A DNA stretch of 64,000 nt, from the NCBI GenBank assembly GCA_002633005.1, contig NMRA01000668.1, positions 87,608-151,607 on the forward strand, read 5' to 3'. Shown in pieces: positions 35,013 to 46,990 of this stretch. This DNA comes from Phoronis australis (taxonomy: Eukaryota; Phoronida; Phoronidae). Under the pieces are notes generated by a model, which did no database searches, had not been told where the DNA came from, and worked only from the letters and a program-made list of their open reading frames with translations. Position 1 is the stretch's first letter. Each line of letters begins with the position of its first letter. The translations under genes and the position numbers were made by a program.

Positions 35013-35720
35013 AAACGTACCGAGAGTGGCGTACATGAAGTAATATCCCACCTGACATTATAATGCCGAGTGGGATATTACTTCATGTACGGCAATAGAG
35101 GTACGCTTTGTATTTATCCCATACGCTTCGAATTCCGTTTACATTTTTTTGGCAGATTGTTCACATGGCGGATGACATCCTATATGTACTTCCGCGTTAG
35201 GTTGCAAGTTTTCTCTTGCAAAAGAAACAGTTTTAAAAGTAACAATTTATTTCTTGAAAAGAGGTAACAAAAATGAAAACAATGGAAACTGTGCAGTGAA
35301 CTTGTATCATCTCCTGGAAATAGTTAAAACACAACAATATTTGATATTGTAGTTTCCTAGGAATCGGCGCCTGAGTTGCAGACGATATATATGTAGTATT
35401 CAGCAATTGAAAACTGAGACATGAGTGTCATATAATTAACAGTTTTGTTCCAGATTTTACGTTTAGGGCCTGGTTGCATGTCGAGTGTTAGTTACGCTGC
35501 TGCAACTGTATTACTTTAAACTATATTCGGAAAATTTGATGATCGAACCGGCAGAAGACGTCGAGTCGACATTGACCTACCTTTTGAACTTTCCATGTCA
35601 GAGGTCACTGTTGAAGTAGTGTGGGAGGTGAATACGGAAAACTTTATTACATGACCGTACTTCCCTCGACAGATTCAACGCGTAAGGGATAAAGTAATGT
35701 ATACGATATCTTCACACGGA
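35010..35720. repeat. Dispersed repeat, paired with 4095-4780
   Basis: Direct copy of the 4095 segment. It differs in carrying a perfect hairpin near its start (35031-35090) and in lacking some short blocks. Confidence 0.8.
35031..35090. repeat. Perfect 21-bp inverted repeat with 18-nt loop
   Basis: GTACATGAAGTAATATCCCAC (35031-35051) is exactly complementary to 35070-35090. The partner copy at 4110-4130 has only the left arm, so the right arm arose by a local inverted duplication. Confidence 0.9.
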
Positions 35721-36291
35721 AATGTTAGAACTTTGTATCAAACAAGCTTTTGAATAATATATAAACAATAGATAAACACAAGTGCATATATTTAAACATG
35801 GAGGGTACGTGTTTCTCTACTAAATCAGTCAATATCTTCGGCTAGATTCCAAATAGTATGCTACGAAGAGCGTTTGGAAAAGCAGTTTAACTAATATAGC
35901 CGCGTCTGGCTACAAGGATGAATTGAAAGGTATAACTAAACAGGCCGGTTGTATAACACACTTTATTCGGTCCAGCATTGGCAAGCGATAGAGTTACAGG
36001 CAATGAAAAAGTGTCCGAACAAGCCTTTAAAGAGATACCAAAGAAGCGTTGAAAAATAGATACTGATGAAGCGTTGAAAAAGTGAAACCGAACAAGCGGT
36101 TATCTGCATTAAAGAAAAATCACAGTCCGAATATTCGGCAAAGGAGCGTAATTAATTAACAAACGCTATATACATGTACCAGAGCGTTAGAAAGACCCGC
36201 GACAATGACTCGATATCACAGGCCTAACAAATACTACCTAACTAACAAAACACAATTAACTGGAACCCTACGTCATTTTTCATTCATGCTT

Positions 36292-37887
36292 TCAGATCCC
36301 ATGCTCACGAAGCTTGTCTTCAATTTCAAATAAGTTGTCCTCCAGGTCATGAGCCAAAGCCTTCAGTGTTTGAGCCAACGATGACCTTTCTTTCTTTGCA
36401 AGCGATTTCGCGGACGTGACTAGCGTGTAGATATCGAGGGGGAGCACAATAATGCTGAAAACCCCGCCGGCAATGTGAAGTCCACGAGTCACTTGACCCG
36501 ATGCTCTGAAGATGGTGGCCGCGACTTCGACCCAACATCGGTGGCTAGGGTTACAACCGTCTTAACTACGTCTCCCAAAGACTTACCAACAATGGCCGTT
36601 CCTCTGACGCTTGTGAGCACGTTCTCAGTATAATTACACTTCTCATTTTCTGAGGTCTTCCTGATGCCTGGATTGCTGTTTTCTGGAAGCAAGGAGATCA
36701 ACTCCAGCAGCTGATCCACGAGAAGTTTATCTGTTTCAAACAGTTGGATTTGTTTCTTTTTATACCTCTTATTTTGAATAATGTCGCCAATAGATGCTCC
36801 GAAGCTGGTCACTCCTCCTGAACCAGCTATGGTAGCGCCGACTATCGCCACAATTGCAGCTGCTCCAAGCATGAAAAAGAGGCTATGAATCCCCCAACTG
36901 TTAGTCCTGCCCCGATTATGGACACGGAAGCCCCTGCAGTCTTTGCTATATGGACGTCTTTGTGATTTGCTTTCAATTCGTTCACCATTTGTCTGAGCGT
37001 TTGGATGATCTGAAGTCTTGTTACAACCATTTCTTTTCCAGTTTCTTGTGTCAGATATCTGATTTCGTCATGTGTCATGCTGGAAAACGCCTTCTTGCTC
37101 CACCTGCGAAAATCATAATCTGTATATTGTTATCGTGAACATTTAAAGAGCTATGGAATTCTTACAGACCCACATAGGTGTACAGAAACTTTGCCACGCC
37201 TATCTGATCTTGAATAATTGAGCCGACAATTCAAGTCCCAAGCACTGCGTGCACTTGTCATTTTCAGCTTCGCAATAAAATTTGAAGGTGTATCTCGAGT
37301 CAAAGTTGTTGCTGGTAACAAACACACAATATCATTACAGTCAGAAAAATTGCAAAACCGATCAGAGTAGGCCTAAATGTAAAAGGTCAAAATGCTTTTC
37401 TTTATTAGTCATCTAAACCAGAGAAATATGTCGCTCAATTGCAAGCGTAACGCAGCAAAATGTTGATACAATCGCTACAATCGTGTGCAACTGTTCTAGA
37501 TACAAGTTGTGCCAACAATGTCGACACTTGTCGCCAAGTTAATGGCGAGAAAGTGACAAGTTTTCGAGAAGCACTCATACGCGAGACAGTTACATCTCTA
37601 CACGAGTAACGTACTTGAGATCTCTTTGTAGAGTACGCGCCGTGCCTTCTTTCTGGGTACGTGTACCCATTCGCCGCTAATCAGATTATTCAGCAACAAT
37701 CACTCACTGCATACTTTAAAATAGTTTTAATGACGAATAATTTGGTGCTGATAAAGTACGTCCTAAGCAGCTGTCTGACTGAACAAAAGCATTATGGAGA
37801 CTGAAAGGTCACAACACAAGTAACACGTTCAAACCTGAGAACACGATGTGGCTGGTGAAGTTGCACCAACACTTCTTCTGGTTTCAT
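36292..37887 (-). CDS. Apolipoprotein L-like gene, two exons, two one-base frame breaks
   Basis: The main exon (37103 to stop at 36292) follows a GATTTTCGCAG acceptor. In order it reads IRYLTQETGKEMV, LRQMVNELKANHKDVHIAK, a hydrophobic stretch (AGASVSIIGAGLTVGGFIA), then MLGAAAIVAIVGATIAGSGG, IGDIIQNKRYKKKQIQLFE, and a C-terminal hairpin GLHIAGGVFSIIVLPLDIY followed by LAHDLEDNLFEIEDKL. The order and the PLDIY block match the apolipoprotein L family (membrane-inserting helices, pore or lipid-binding roles). The frame shifts once at 36874-36878 (a T run on the minus strand) and once near 36531-36533 (a G run). Each is one base short, so this is either a young pseudogene or two homopolymer errors in the assembly. 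With exon 1 the gene would encode roughly 290 residues. Confidence 0.75.
37835..37887 (-). CDS. First coding exon of the apolipoprotein L-like gene
   Basis: ATG at 37887 opens MKPEEVLVQLHQPHRVL and stops at TTCTCAG/GTTTGA (donor at 37833-37834). It leaves two codon bases, which join exactly with the one base before TGG at the start of the main exon (37103), giving an arginine codon across a 731-bp intron. The matching phase is the best support for the pairing. A TATA-like box lies about 75 bases upstream. Confidence 0.55.
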
Positions 37888-37960
37888 TTTGTCTGACGCA
37901 CTGACTCGTTCCCGATGTCTGTTGGTTTACAATGTACAAACGGCCTTTAAGTCTGGCAAG

Positions 37961-37970
37961 CGTTTATAAG
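37961..37970 (-). promoter_or_regulatory. TATA-like box upstream of the apolipoprotein L-like gene
   Basis: CTTATAAACG on the minus strand, about 75 bases 5' of the ATG at 37887, at a spacing that leaves room for a short 5' UTR. Confidence 0.4.
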
Positions 37971-37999
37971 AACTAAAACTCGGGAATTCCCGCTCTAAA

Positions 38000-40640
38000 T
38001 CGATAAATACGTCATTTTGTGTTCATCTGCTTGCCAACCATGTGTAGCCAGGTAGGGGGAGCAGGGTGTAGGCCGATTCACAAATCACGGACGCCAATCT
38101 GACTTCTTCATAATAAATAAATCATCGCTTCCTGTAACAAGTAAAGACTTTGAACGAGGTGATTTCACGATCAATGAAAATAATAAAACAACATTTCACG
38201 CATCAGAAAATATCCTTTAACCCCCAAAATAATAGACTGTCTCACGATCCAAGATTATAAATTGGAAAATACTGAATCTTTTGCAAAGATCGCCGGATTA
38301 ATTTGACACAGGAAATTGACTTAAGCTTCACACTGATGTTGGACTCGACCTGGGGGGTATTCGACTATTTTATTTCAACTTGGGGTGTAGCTGGAGGATA
38401 TTCAGACATTTAAAAAAGGGAATCGGCAAAAACAGAAGCTATTAGTAAGGAGCATCAGTTAGGAATTCGAAATAGGGAGTTCTTCCGGGGACTGGATCTG
38501 ATTTCTCAATATCATTTTACAGTTTATATCTCTAGCTAAAGCTACGAACAACAGTTAATCTATCTCAAGTAGCATTTTTCGCAAAAATGCGTTTCTATAG
38601 GCCTGATGGTCCTTTGAACTGTCCTTTCTAATGAAGCTTAAAAAGTCCCTAGTTTAAGTAAGACTTTACACACAAGTCCGGAAGTTCATCCAATTATCAA
38701 CAAAATTACAAAATCTAACTCAGTATATTCTGAAAGCAGGAGGCCTGTAGAATTATAATTTTGCCTTTATACCCAACTGCCATAGGACCACGTGATCATG
38801 TATACAAAGTAAAATTTAGCATAAAAGAAATGTAAATTCATAGCAAACCAACAGCATCAGTGAAATGACTAATTATCGTTTTGTATAAATGTAGAAAATA
38901 ATATCTCTATTAATTCATAGGCTCAGAATCTGCAGATTTTTGTTAATTTTTTTCACTCCAGTACACTGAACAAATCATAAAAAATCTATTTTGATAATCC
39001 AAATTATTAAAGTAAACCTGCTAAACAATCCCTACAATATTTTACAGAATTGTGCTCACACCACAGAATCTAATATTTATGAATCTGTTCAGCCAGTTCG
39101 ACGATAGCAAGGGCCGAAGGTATGGCAAATTTGGATATCTCTGTGGTCTTTCATAGCCGTAACAAGTCACTTACAGTTTCCGTTGCCAGCTTGTGAATTG
39201 CCAGACGATGATGGGGCTAACACGGTATCTGACCATGAAATTGCTGTACCTGACTGGGTCACTGCCACTTGTTTGTACTATATTGACATGATTTGAAAAG
39301 AAAAAAGCCGCCCATTTACATTAATTGAGCGCCGATAGATTGTTGCCAAGGGAAGACTAAAACCTCAAGCACTTCAGATTTTTAAATTTTCAGTGACATT
39401 TAGCGATTTTCGCACGGCCCAACCAACATCAATGCACCTTTTGACATTTCTTCGCGCGACAGAACGCGATAGGAATGTTCCCAAAACTGCTGAAAAAAGG
39501 TTGCTGGCCTCGGCTTAAACATTAAAAACTATCATTGTTTTGCATGAGACAGAAGGAAGAAAATGTTATATGATTTTTTCTCATTGCCAGCTGTGCAATA
39601 CACAGTGTATCAAACAAAAACAGTTTCATGTGTGGAAACTTTGATTCTCGGAGATAGATTCGATGTTTAAAAGGGCATACGTTATAGGCGTTGATCAGCT
39701 TCAATAAGGAATCAAACCTGCAACTTAGGATCGAAGAATGTTTTAAACCTTAGAGGTCTCGGGTTAAGAATTCATATTTTAGTTTAAAGTTATGTAGAAG
39801 CATGTCGAGGAACGTTAATTCAAAGTCAATTACCAAAATAAACTAGATTGTGTCAAGTAGGGAAATTATATATACTATAAGAGAAGAACGATTACGGATT
39901 GTCATGCCTGCGAAGCACAAAAAATGAGTAATGACACCTAAGTTGCACAAATTCACCCATGGAAGCACCAGAACTGTCATTTTTTACGTTTGCTAAGGTT
40001 CCAGAAAAACAAGGATTATTTGTTATAATTCTCTTTTTGCACTCCTCCTATGTACCGCCTCAGTTCCGCTGGTACCTGGAGGCAACTGTCCCCATGAACT
40101 CCCTGGAACAATCACTAAGACCACATGTATGTAGTCCATGGAGAAATCAAATGTTATCTAGAACGGTAATTTGCCTTTTTAAAAATTCAAACATGAACCA
40201 AAGCCATAGCTTTGAAGTGATGTTCAAGAGAATAAAAGCAAAAATCTTAATGTCTATTACATTTTAGTATTGACTAAAACACACATTTTCGTAAATATAC
40301 ATATTTTACACATTTGCAGTCACACATCAATTTCACTGCTCGTGAAACGTCATTGAAAGTGTGAATTTTTCAGTGTTTACCTGGTTTGCCGCTGAATTAC
40401 TTTTACTTATTCGGGGAATGGGGGCGCTAATTTTCGACCGATAACCATTGCAGCGAAAGGAAGGATGTTGGAGTAGGACCTCCTATTGTACTACAATCGT
40501 TGCCTTTACTGCATGCAAGCGGAATGTTTACCTTTATCCGGTACCAAGAAATTCAGGTACCCTGCCTTCAGACTTATTGGATTTGTGAAAAATCTACTTT
40601 TCACCTAATTTCTGGAATCTGAAGAGTAGTGTGCGTTCCA
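38000..40640. other. Gene-free stretch
   Basis: Short frames only. The 102-aa plus frame at 39959-40267 starts at a weakly placed ATG and shows no known motif or sign of exon borders. Confidence 0.4.
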
Positions 40641-40642
40641 GC

Positions 40643-40905
40643 TCATGAAGGATATGCCGTTTGTATACAGAGGTGGGCCTTGGTCTCCATTTTATCTGTT
40701 AGTGCTTTCAAACACTCAGCTCTCTTGTCGTTGTCGCACATAAACGTGCTCATATCATGAATGAGTTTGCCGTATGGCATGCTCGCATTTTCCATTGTGT
40801 TTCCTTTCTAGAATTTATGCAGCTCCTTTATGGCATTGCCCACTCTAATTGAGGAATCATCGGTTATGTGGATGGCTGGGTTTTGTAGGATTTTGCGTTT
40901 CTAAA
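40643..40905 (-). pseudogene. Unrecognised decayed coding fragment
   Basis: One minus-strand frame reads KRKILQNPAIHITDDSSIR, VGNAIKELHKF, a TAG, then KGNTMENASMPYGKLIHDMS, TFMCDNDKRAECLKALTD and KMETKAHLCIQTAYPS before TGA. Both halves have coding-like composition in the same frame with one internal stop, and an AG acceptor-like site lies just before KRKIL. I do not recognise the family. It may be a retroelement or gene relic. Confidence 0.35.
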
Positions 40906-42699
40906 ATGTTGGTCTTGTCTTTAGAAGACACCTGACGGGTCCTTACGCTTATTTTCTTTTCCAACATGTGTGCTCTGTCGAAATGGATATCGATACCTAA
41001 ATGCTATTTGGAAAGATTTACTGCGAGCGCTTCAGATATTACCCACGGTTCATTGTTTTCTTCTTTCAAGCCATGGATGATTACTGTACGTTATCACGCC
41101 TGGACCGATTTTTTAGGTGATCAATTTTCGCGCTCAGATCTTTTGTTAGACAATTTCTATCAAAATACGGTTTTTATGAAATTTGGTTGATTCAAGGTGT
41201 CACGTGCGAGGACTCGATCTTCGAGCAAAGAGTTAACGATTGCTATGAGCAAAGTTAGCGATCAGAAATTGAGCACAATGCAAAACTTAAATAGCACTGT
41301 AACTTTAAGACTCAGTACTGTTTTGAACCCTATCTGAAGTTACAGCTACATAATAGTCTTGTTCAAGCTTTTGGTCGGTAACGTTGCTCCAGCCATAGAC
41401 TACACGTGCAAGTGGGTAGACACTAGAAAGTGGAATATATAAATGATTAATAGATTATTTTTGATTTGCAATAATGGTCTTGTAGACGAAGAATATCACT
41501 TCCTGTTGATTTTCAAGGGATATTGTGAACTTAGGTCACGTTTTATGAAAAAAGTTCAATGGAGGCACCCAACCCAAGAATGTTGCATACGCCTGCTATC
41601 TAATCCAGGTATTTCTGTTTCTAAATAAGTCAATGTATTCTGCCCTTAAAAGAAGAAAACAGTCAACTCTTAAATGGATTGACTGCACGTGTTAATGTAT
41701 CTTTTTAATTTTTTAGCTCAATGTACTGTATTTAGGTAAGTTTTTGTAATTTATACACAGTGAAGGGAATGCAGTTTTAAGATTGATAACTTTCCTTTCA
41801 GAAGAAAAACAATAATAATAACATAAAATAAAACCACAATCTGAAACAAAACAGCACAAAATTTGAAACCAGAAAACATGAGAGGGAAAGACTGAAATAC
41901 CTATACTTTCCTCAGGTATTGATAGGTGTTCTGTTGACCGTGTTTTTAGTGGTTATCAGATATTTTACATGTACTCTGGTTGAAAGAAATGCCTTGTTAC
42001 TTCGTTGACTTTCGACGTCTTGCATTTTGATTTTTGAAAGTTTGTGACTGTGCCGGTGTACCAGAGTTAAGGAAACTATTTACCTCTAATGAAAAGTCGC
42101 CTTCATCTTAAAATATCTATAACTAACAACTTTCAACATCTAAAAATACATACATTTTTTAGAGGTAGAAGTCATGGCAAATCTACTCATACCATTCAGA
42201 GCAATTGCCTTACCTGTGTTCGCGAGACAACCTGTTTTCAGAAAAAAGTTATGGTTTTAAATGTATGTTGACAGGAAAAGAGTCCCTTGAACATCATTCA
42301 TCAATCTTTTGTATTAAAGCTTTGACAGTAATGCTCATCTGGGATTTTTACATCAGTGAAGTTGATATTTTAATCCCAAAAAGGCTTTCCTAACGATAAT
42401 GGGACACTTGGTTTTAAACTAAACATAAAAACACAGTGTAAGCTTTAGTACAAAATCCAAGACATCTCACAGATAGATTGTGCTATTGGGAAATTAAAAC
42501 TATTAAAATCATTGTATTTTTTCTCGAAACATTACCAAAAATATGGTGATATTAGTACAAGAATGGTACAGTTTTGTAAATGGTATGAATAGATTGCCTC
42601 GATTTCTATTTTTAGGAAATGTATACTGTGATTAGTTTATAGTATCTTGTAAATATCTTAAGATGAAGTAGACATTTAATGAAGGTTACACGTACATGC
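40906..42699. other. Gene-free stretch
   Basis: No gene or element recognised. Confidence 0.4.
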
Positions 42700-43320
42700 A
42701 TATCCTCCATGCATCCAAACTTGTCTTGAAGAACCCAAATAATGTAATTTTGTCTTACCTGTGTTCTCTTACATTCATCTGAAAACAATGGAATCAATTG
42801 CATGAGAACATTTTGTGTAATGCAAAAATTTAAGATAGAATCTCCAAATAACGCTATTACTTTTTTAAATTATTGTTTCGCTTTCGTGTTTTGCAAACTT
42901 TTATTTGTTCATGTCTTATGTCCCATATACAAATGTGATATTCAAGACAGCATTTTGAAGAACACTACATGTACATGAAACATGGTGTATGAATGTTACG
43001 TATCAATCTGCTGCATAACGCCTCTTTACCGCGATTCTGTGTTCATGTGTGGTGTACTTGTTCAATTCTGTATACCCTGTATGCTATGAATTATGGGATT
43101 GTTAGTGAATTGTGGGTAGTAGTAAAGATGGATGGAAACCATGTGGATGTGTCTTTTGTAGTTCTGTCCTATGAGCCGACGGTTTCGGAGATATGGTGTT
43201 TCGAAATTAGCCATATTTGTGTTTTGTCTAGGGTCCTACATAACTTTAAAAATTCAACAATGACAGCAAAACAGCAGTGAAACGCAGCTTTAATCGTTCG
43301 TTGTCGATTTGTGTTAAAAG
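42700..43320. repeat. Duplicated segment, paired with 1-650
   Basis: Direct partner of the window's first 650 bases. It ends about 170 bases before unit B. Confidence 0.8.
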
Positions 43321-43598
43321 GAACTGTAGTAAAAATAATGCAGCAATTAACCGGGTCTAACATACAGTTAAATCTCACATTTGCCCGAGTTGCGCGCTAA
43401 ACAAAAGCTCATTCACAGTAATTGTTAAAATACTGAAATCTTGACAGCGATCCCTGATTGTATCAGCCGTTGTTATATATTACTATTTGCCACATTGTTG
43501 TAAAAGGCTCCCCATTCTCTCTGCGCCAATGGCGAAAACAGTACACAATAGAGCAGTTAATATGTACACACCTAAAGTCGTCAATATAAGCATAATAA

Positions 43599-43760
43599 CA
43601 GTGGCGGATCTAGGATATCACAAGGGGTCCCCAACATTTTGTCCGGCTGTAAGCATTTACGCAAACCACGATTGTAGATGCGCATAGCACCAAATGGGGG
43701 GAGGTCAGGAGGGGGGCTAACCCCCTCCCGCCCAGGAAATTTTTTTTCCTCTAAAAATCA
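43599..43760. mobile_element. hAT-type element, left end
   Basis: CAGTGGCGGATCTAGGATAT is the intact form of the end seen at 13491, 53968 and 62314. A GGGGGGAGGTCAGGAGGGGGG block and a matching CCCCCTCCCGCCC follow near 43696. The right end is not clear. Confidence 0.55.
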
Positions 43761-43849
43761 AGCATTTTCCTTGATTTCTGATGTATTATCCCAGAAGAAA
43801 AAGGGAAAAAACCCGAGAACGTGTCACACAGGAAAAACTGAGAGTTTCA

Positions 43850-43912
43850 CAGACTCGAACTCACGACCTGGCTGACAGGACGCGCGTGCTTTACCACTAC
43901 ACCACCACGATT
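43850..43912 (-). repeat. tRNA-derived SINE head
   Basis: On minus, GTGGTGGTGTAGTGGTAAAG (A box region) is followed by GTGAGTTCGAGTC (B box). The same GTGGTGTAGTGGTAA head is at 58205. T-arm pairing is poor, so it is not a functional tRNA. It lies inside the first insertion that separates unit B from unit A. Confidence 0.55.
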
Positions 43913-46399
43913 TCAATAGTAAATTTAAACTAAGAGACCTACTTGTTTATGGTCCACAGCGTTTGCGCGCGAAACCTACTTCTTTTTGTAATGCTTATTA
44001 CACGTTTTATATTTCGTGCAATCGGTTCTTAACAAAATTGTTGTATTTAAAATAGTCTTCAAATGCCCAAAAGACCAAATCCGTTTTTTGTGTTGGCAAT
44101 AATGACGGGATTGCTTTGGAAATCGTCTTAAGTTAAGGTTTGACAATGAGAGAATTAGTTTCTGAGTGATTATCTAAGGCTTCGATTAAAATTCACATCT
44201 TACCAGCAGCTTCTGTTTTTTCATCGTCACTCAGGTTCCATTTTCTTTAAAAAACGAAGTAAATTTTCCCCATTGCACAGTGGAGCAGATGACGGAAACG
44301 GAGTCGTAGTGCGCAGCGCCACTGCCGGTCGCCTGGGATATAGCAGATGAGCTTATACTTAGCCATAGTTCCGTTACGAATGCGCCGTGTTCCGAATTTG
44401 ACTCTTGAAATTGGATCTGAGCCATCCCCCCAAACACTAAAACTGCACGCATTTAAATCCGTATAATTTTAATTACCGACGCAAATTATTAAACTCAACA
44501 ATGAATAAGCAGCTTATTGTCATACAACCCAATGTCCGTTAGCAACTGCCCATGTGATGTCATGGACCTATATCAGCCTTCACAAATATATGTGCTTTGA
44601 CAATTTTAATCCTTGTTTTTCTGCGTAAGCAGAGTTTTGAAACAGTCGCTGATATCGCCGGCCATTTTGAATGAGGCCCTTAAGTCGTGACCGTTTAGTT
44701 TAGACGGAAATGCACGAAGTAAGAACACACAAGTCAACTACAGTGCTTACAGTTACTTAAGACGACATAAAAATGCATTACATTGTTTATTAATCCACTT
44801 TCAAATGAAATAAATTGTCATATGTTTTTCACCCAACTTTGATGTGCACAGACGTTTTCAAGGAGTTTGTTCACGTAAAACGCTAAGAATCCAGCATCAA
44901 TTATCTGTCTGTATTTTATTGCTTTGGCATTACAAAACTTAATCGACCTTGGGACATTTTGATACATTGTGCAAGGTACCCCTGGAGCGCGTGTTTGAGT
45001 AAATCTGAAAGATGGATATTTCCGAAAATATATCCCAAAATGCACAAAAAGGTGGATTAGTAAAATATGTTTTTAGATACATTTGTAAAGAGAAGCCACT
45101 CACTCACTGTTTGTTATCACATTATGAATACCAACACGTCCGGATATTTGTTTGACGTTCGTAAGCAGACGAACGGTGGAAACTTCAACGCCAGATGTCG
45201 CGGGACTGCGCAGAAGAGGAAATAAGATCGTTCAGGACTTTAGGACCTCTGAAGGTAGTGTGTGTATTTCAAAGGATGAGCGTGGTTCGGGATATCGCGA
45301 TTCTCTGTCAATCACCCCTTAACTGAATTGCCCTTAATCAAAGAATATAAACTGTGTTTTGGGAAAACGCTTAAAAACAACACATATTGTTTGAATTACG
45401 TCTTTAATTAAAGATAAAATCATATGCACTGAAAAATGTCAGCTTTATGAAACCTACGTGTACATGTGCATCTTTAGATTTTAATTCCTAGTGAAAATAA
45501 CCCTTCGCCTACACTCTTCTGTCTAGAACGCTTGCATTTTTGTTTCTATTTTAGCTAAAATATCACCACTGGTGTGAACCTGGCGTTAGCTATGATGTAT
45601 AACTACTATATGCTCGATCAAGTTCTTACAAAGAATTAGATAGGATGAATGTCGTCATCATAATGGTTGTATGGATTCAAGCTGTCTTTAGAAAAGACTT
45701 TCTGGATTTGAGAATTTGTCTCTCTATCCGTCTCATAAAGTTCATCAAATTCAAGCTTGTTTACTTCTAGATATTCCTGATTGCAGCAGTCCTGACTGAA
45801 GATTTTGAATCACACATGTAGATAAACTTTTAACAATTACCGGCTACCGTGTGCCAATTTGTTAACTGACATTTTGACCAATGTTACTGTACCTTACTTA
45901 TGGATATGAATTAAAGTATGAAAATGGACAGTACTGTTCTGCAAACTGCATATTAATAACTACCCTGCGCCAATGAAACTAGAACGACCCAATTGAAAGA
46001 ATCATTGTCATTATCATTGATCGAACAAATTCGATAGCCGGTCTGATATACGCAATATATTACTACATTATTTCACACTTTATTTGATAAACTAAGATTT
46101 CTAAAATTGCAAATGGATCCTAGATTAACTTATTACCGTTGGGAGCCTAGGCAGGGTTGACGGCACGTGCCAGGTCACAAAATTACAGTTTCAGCATCAA
46201 AAGAACATGGGAGCGGGGAAAGAAGGAAGTGGTGGAAACAGAGAAAGGTTGATGACCACTTACGGTGTGGGGGTGGGTGAGGGCATTGATTGGTTGTGAA
46301 ATTATGCTTTCTCTGTCATCCCAATTATTGATACTTTCCCATAAATTATTAAAAATCTCTACCTATTATTTTTTGGGTTTTCATTGCGGATTGTTCCAA

Positions 46400-46990
46400 A
46401 ACTTTTAGACCGCCTCAACCCCCACAATCCTCGACCCTCTCGACCCACGACACTCTCGACCCACGACCAGTGGCAGTAGTGGTATTTTTGCGCTGAGTGA
46501 CTTTCCTTGAAGACGTGCTGGAGAGGTGGATGATCATTGGCCTAGCAGTTTTTGTGAAAATAAAAACAAAAAGAAAGCACCTTCACGTAAGAAAATCGAA
46601 GATTTTTTTGAAAAAGCTCCGAACAACTGCTGAAGTGTTGTCTGAGATAAAATTAGTGTCATTCTCAGTTGAACCTTGGCCATTTCAACATAATTCATGC
46701 TTAATTGTCTTTTTATTTTAATTATACAGTGCTAGATATGGGACAGTCGTTAAAGGCATTTAATGTATTATACCCTTTGGAAAAATAATCTTTCATGGGC
46801 GGCGAACCATACATGTGCGAGGCTGGTAGGTATACCCACACTTATTTCAGTGCTGCCCAGCCCAAGCCTTGATGTAATAAATTCGATTATAGAGTTGTTA
46901 CAGCGGTCGAAAGCATTTGACCCGGCTTTGGGTCGAGGGGAATGTGGGTCGAGGAGTGTGGAGGTCGAAAGGTTCGAGGGGGTTTTACAA
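46400..46990. mobile_element. Inverted-repeat element with TCGACCC repeats
   Basis: The left arm (46405-46470) repeats CTCGACCC and ACGACACTCTCGACCCACG. The right arm (about 46905-46990) carries the complement, GGGTCGAGGGG, GTGGGTCGAGGAGTG and GGTCGAAAGG. The pair encloses about 450 bp without a recognised gene and lies in the second insertion relative to unit A. Confidence 0.6.
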
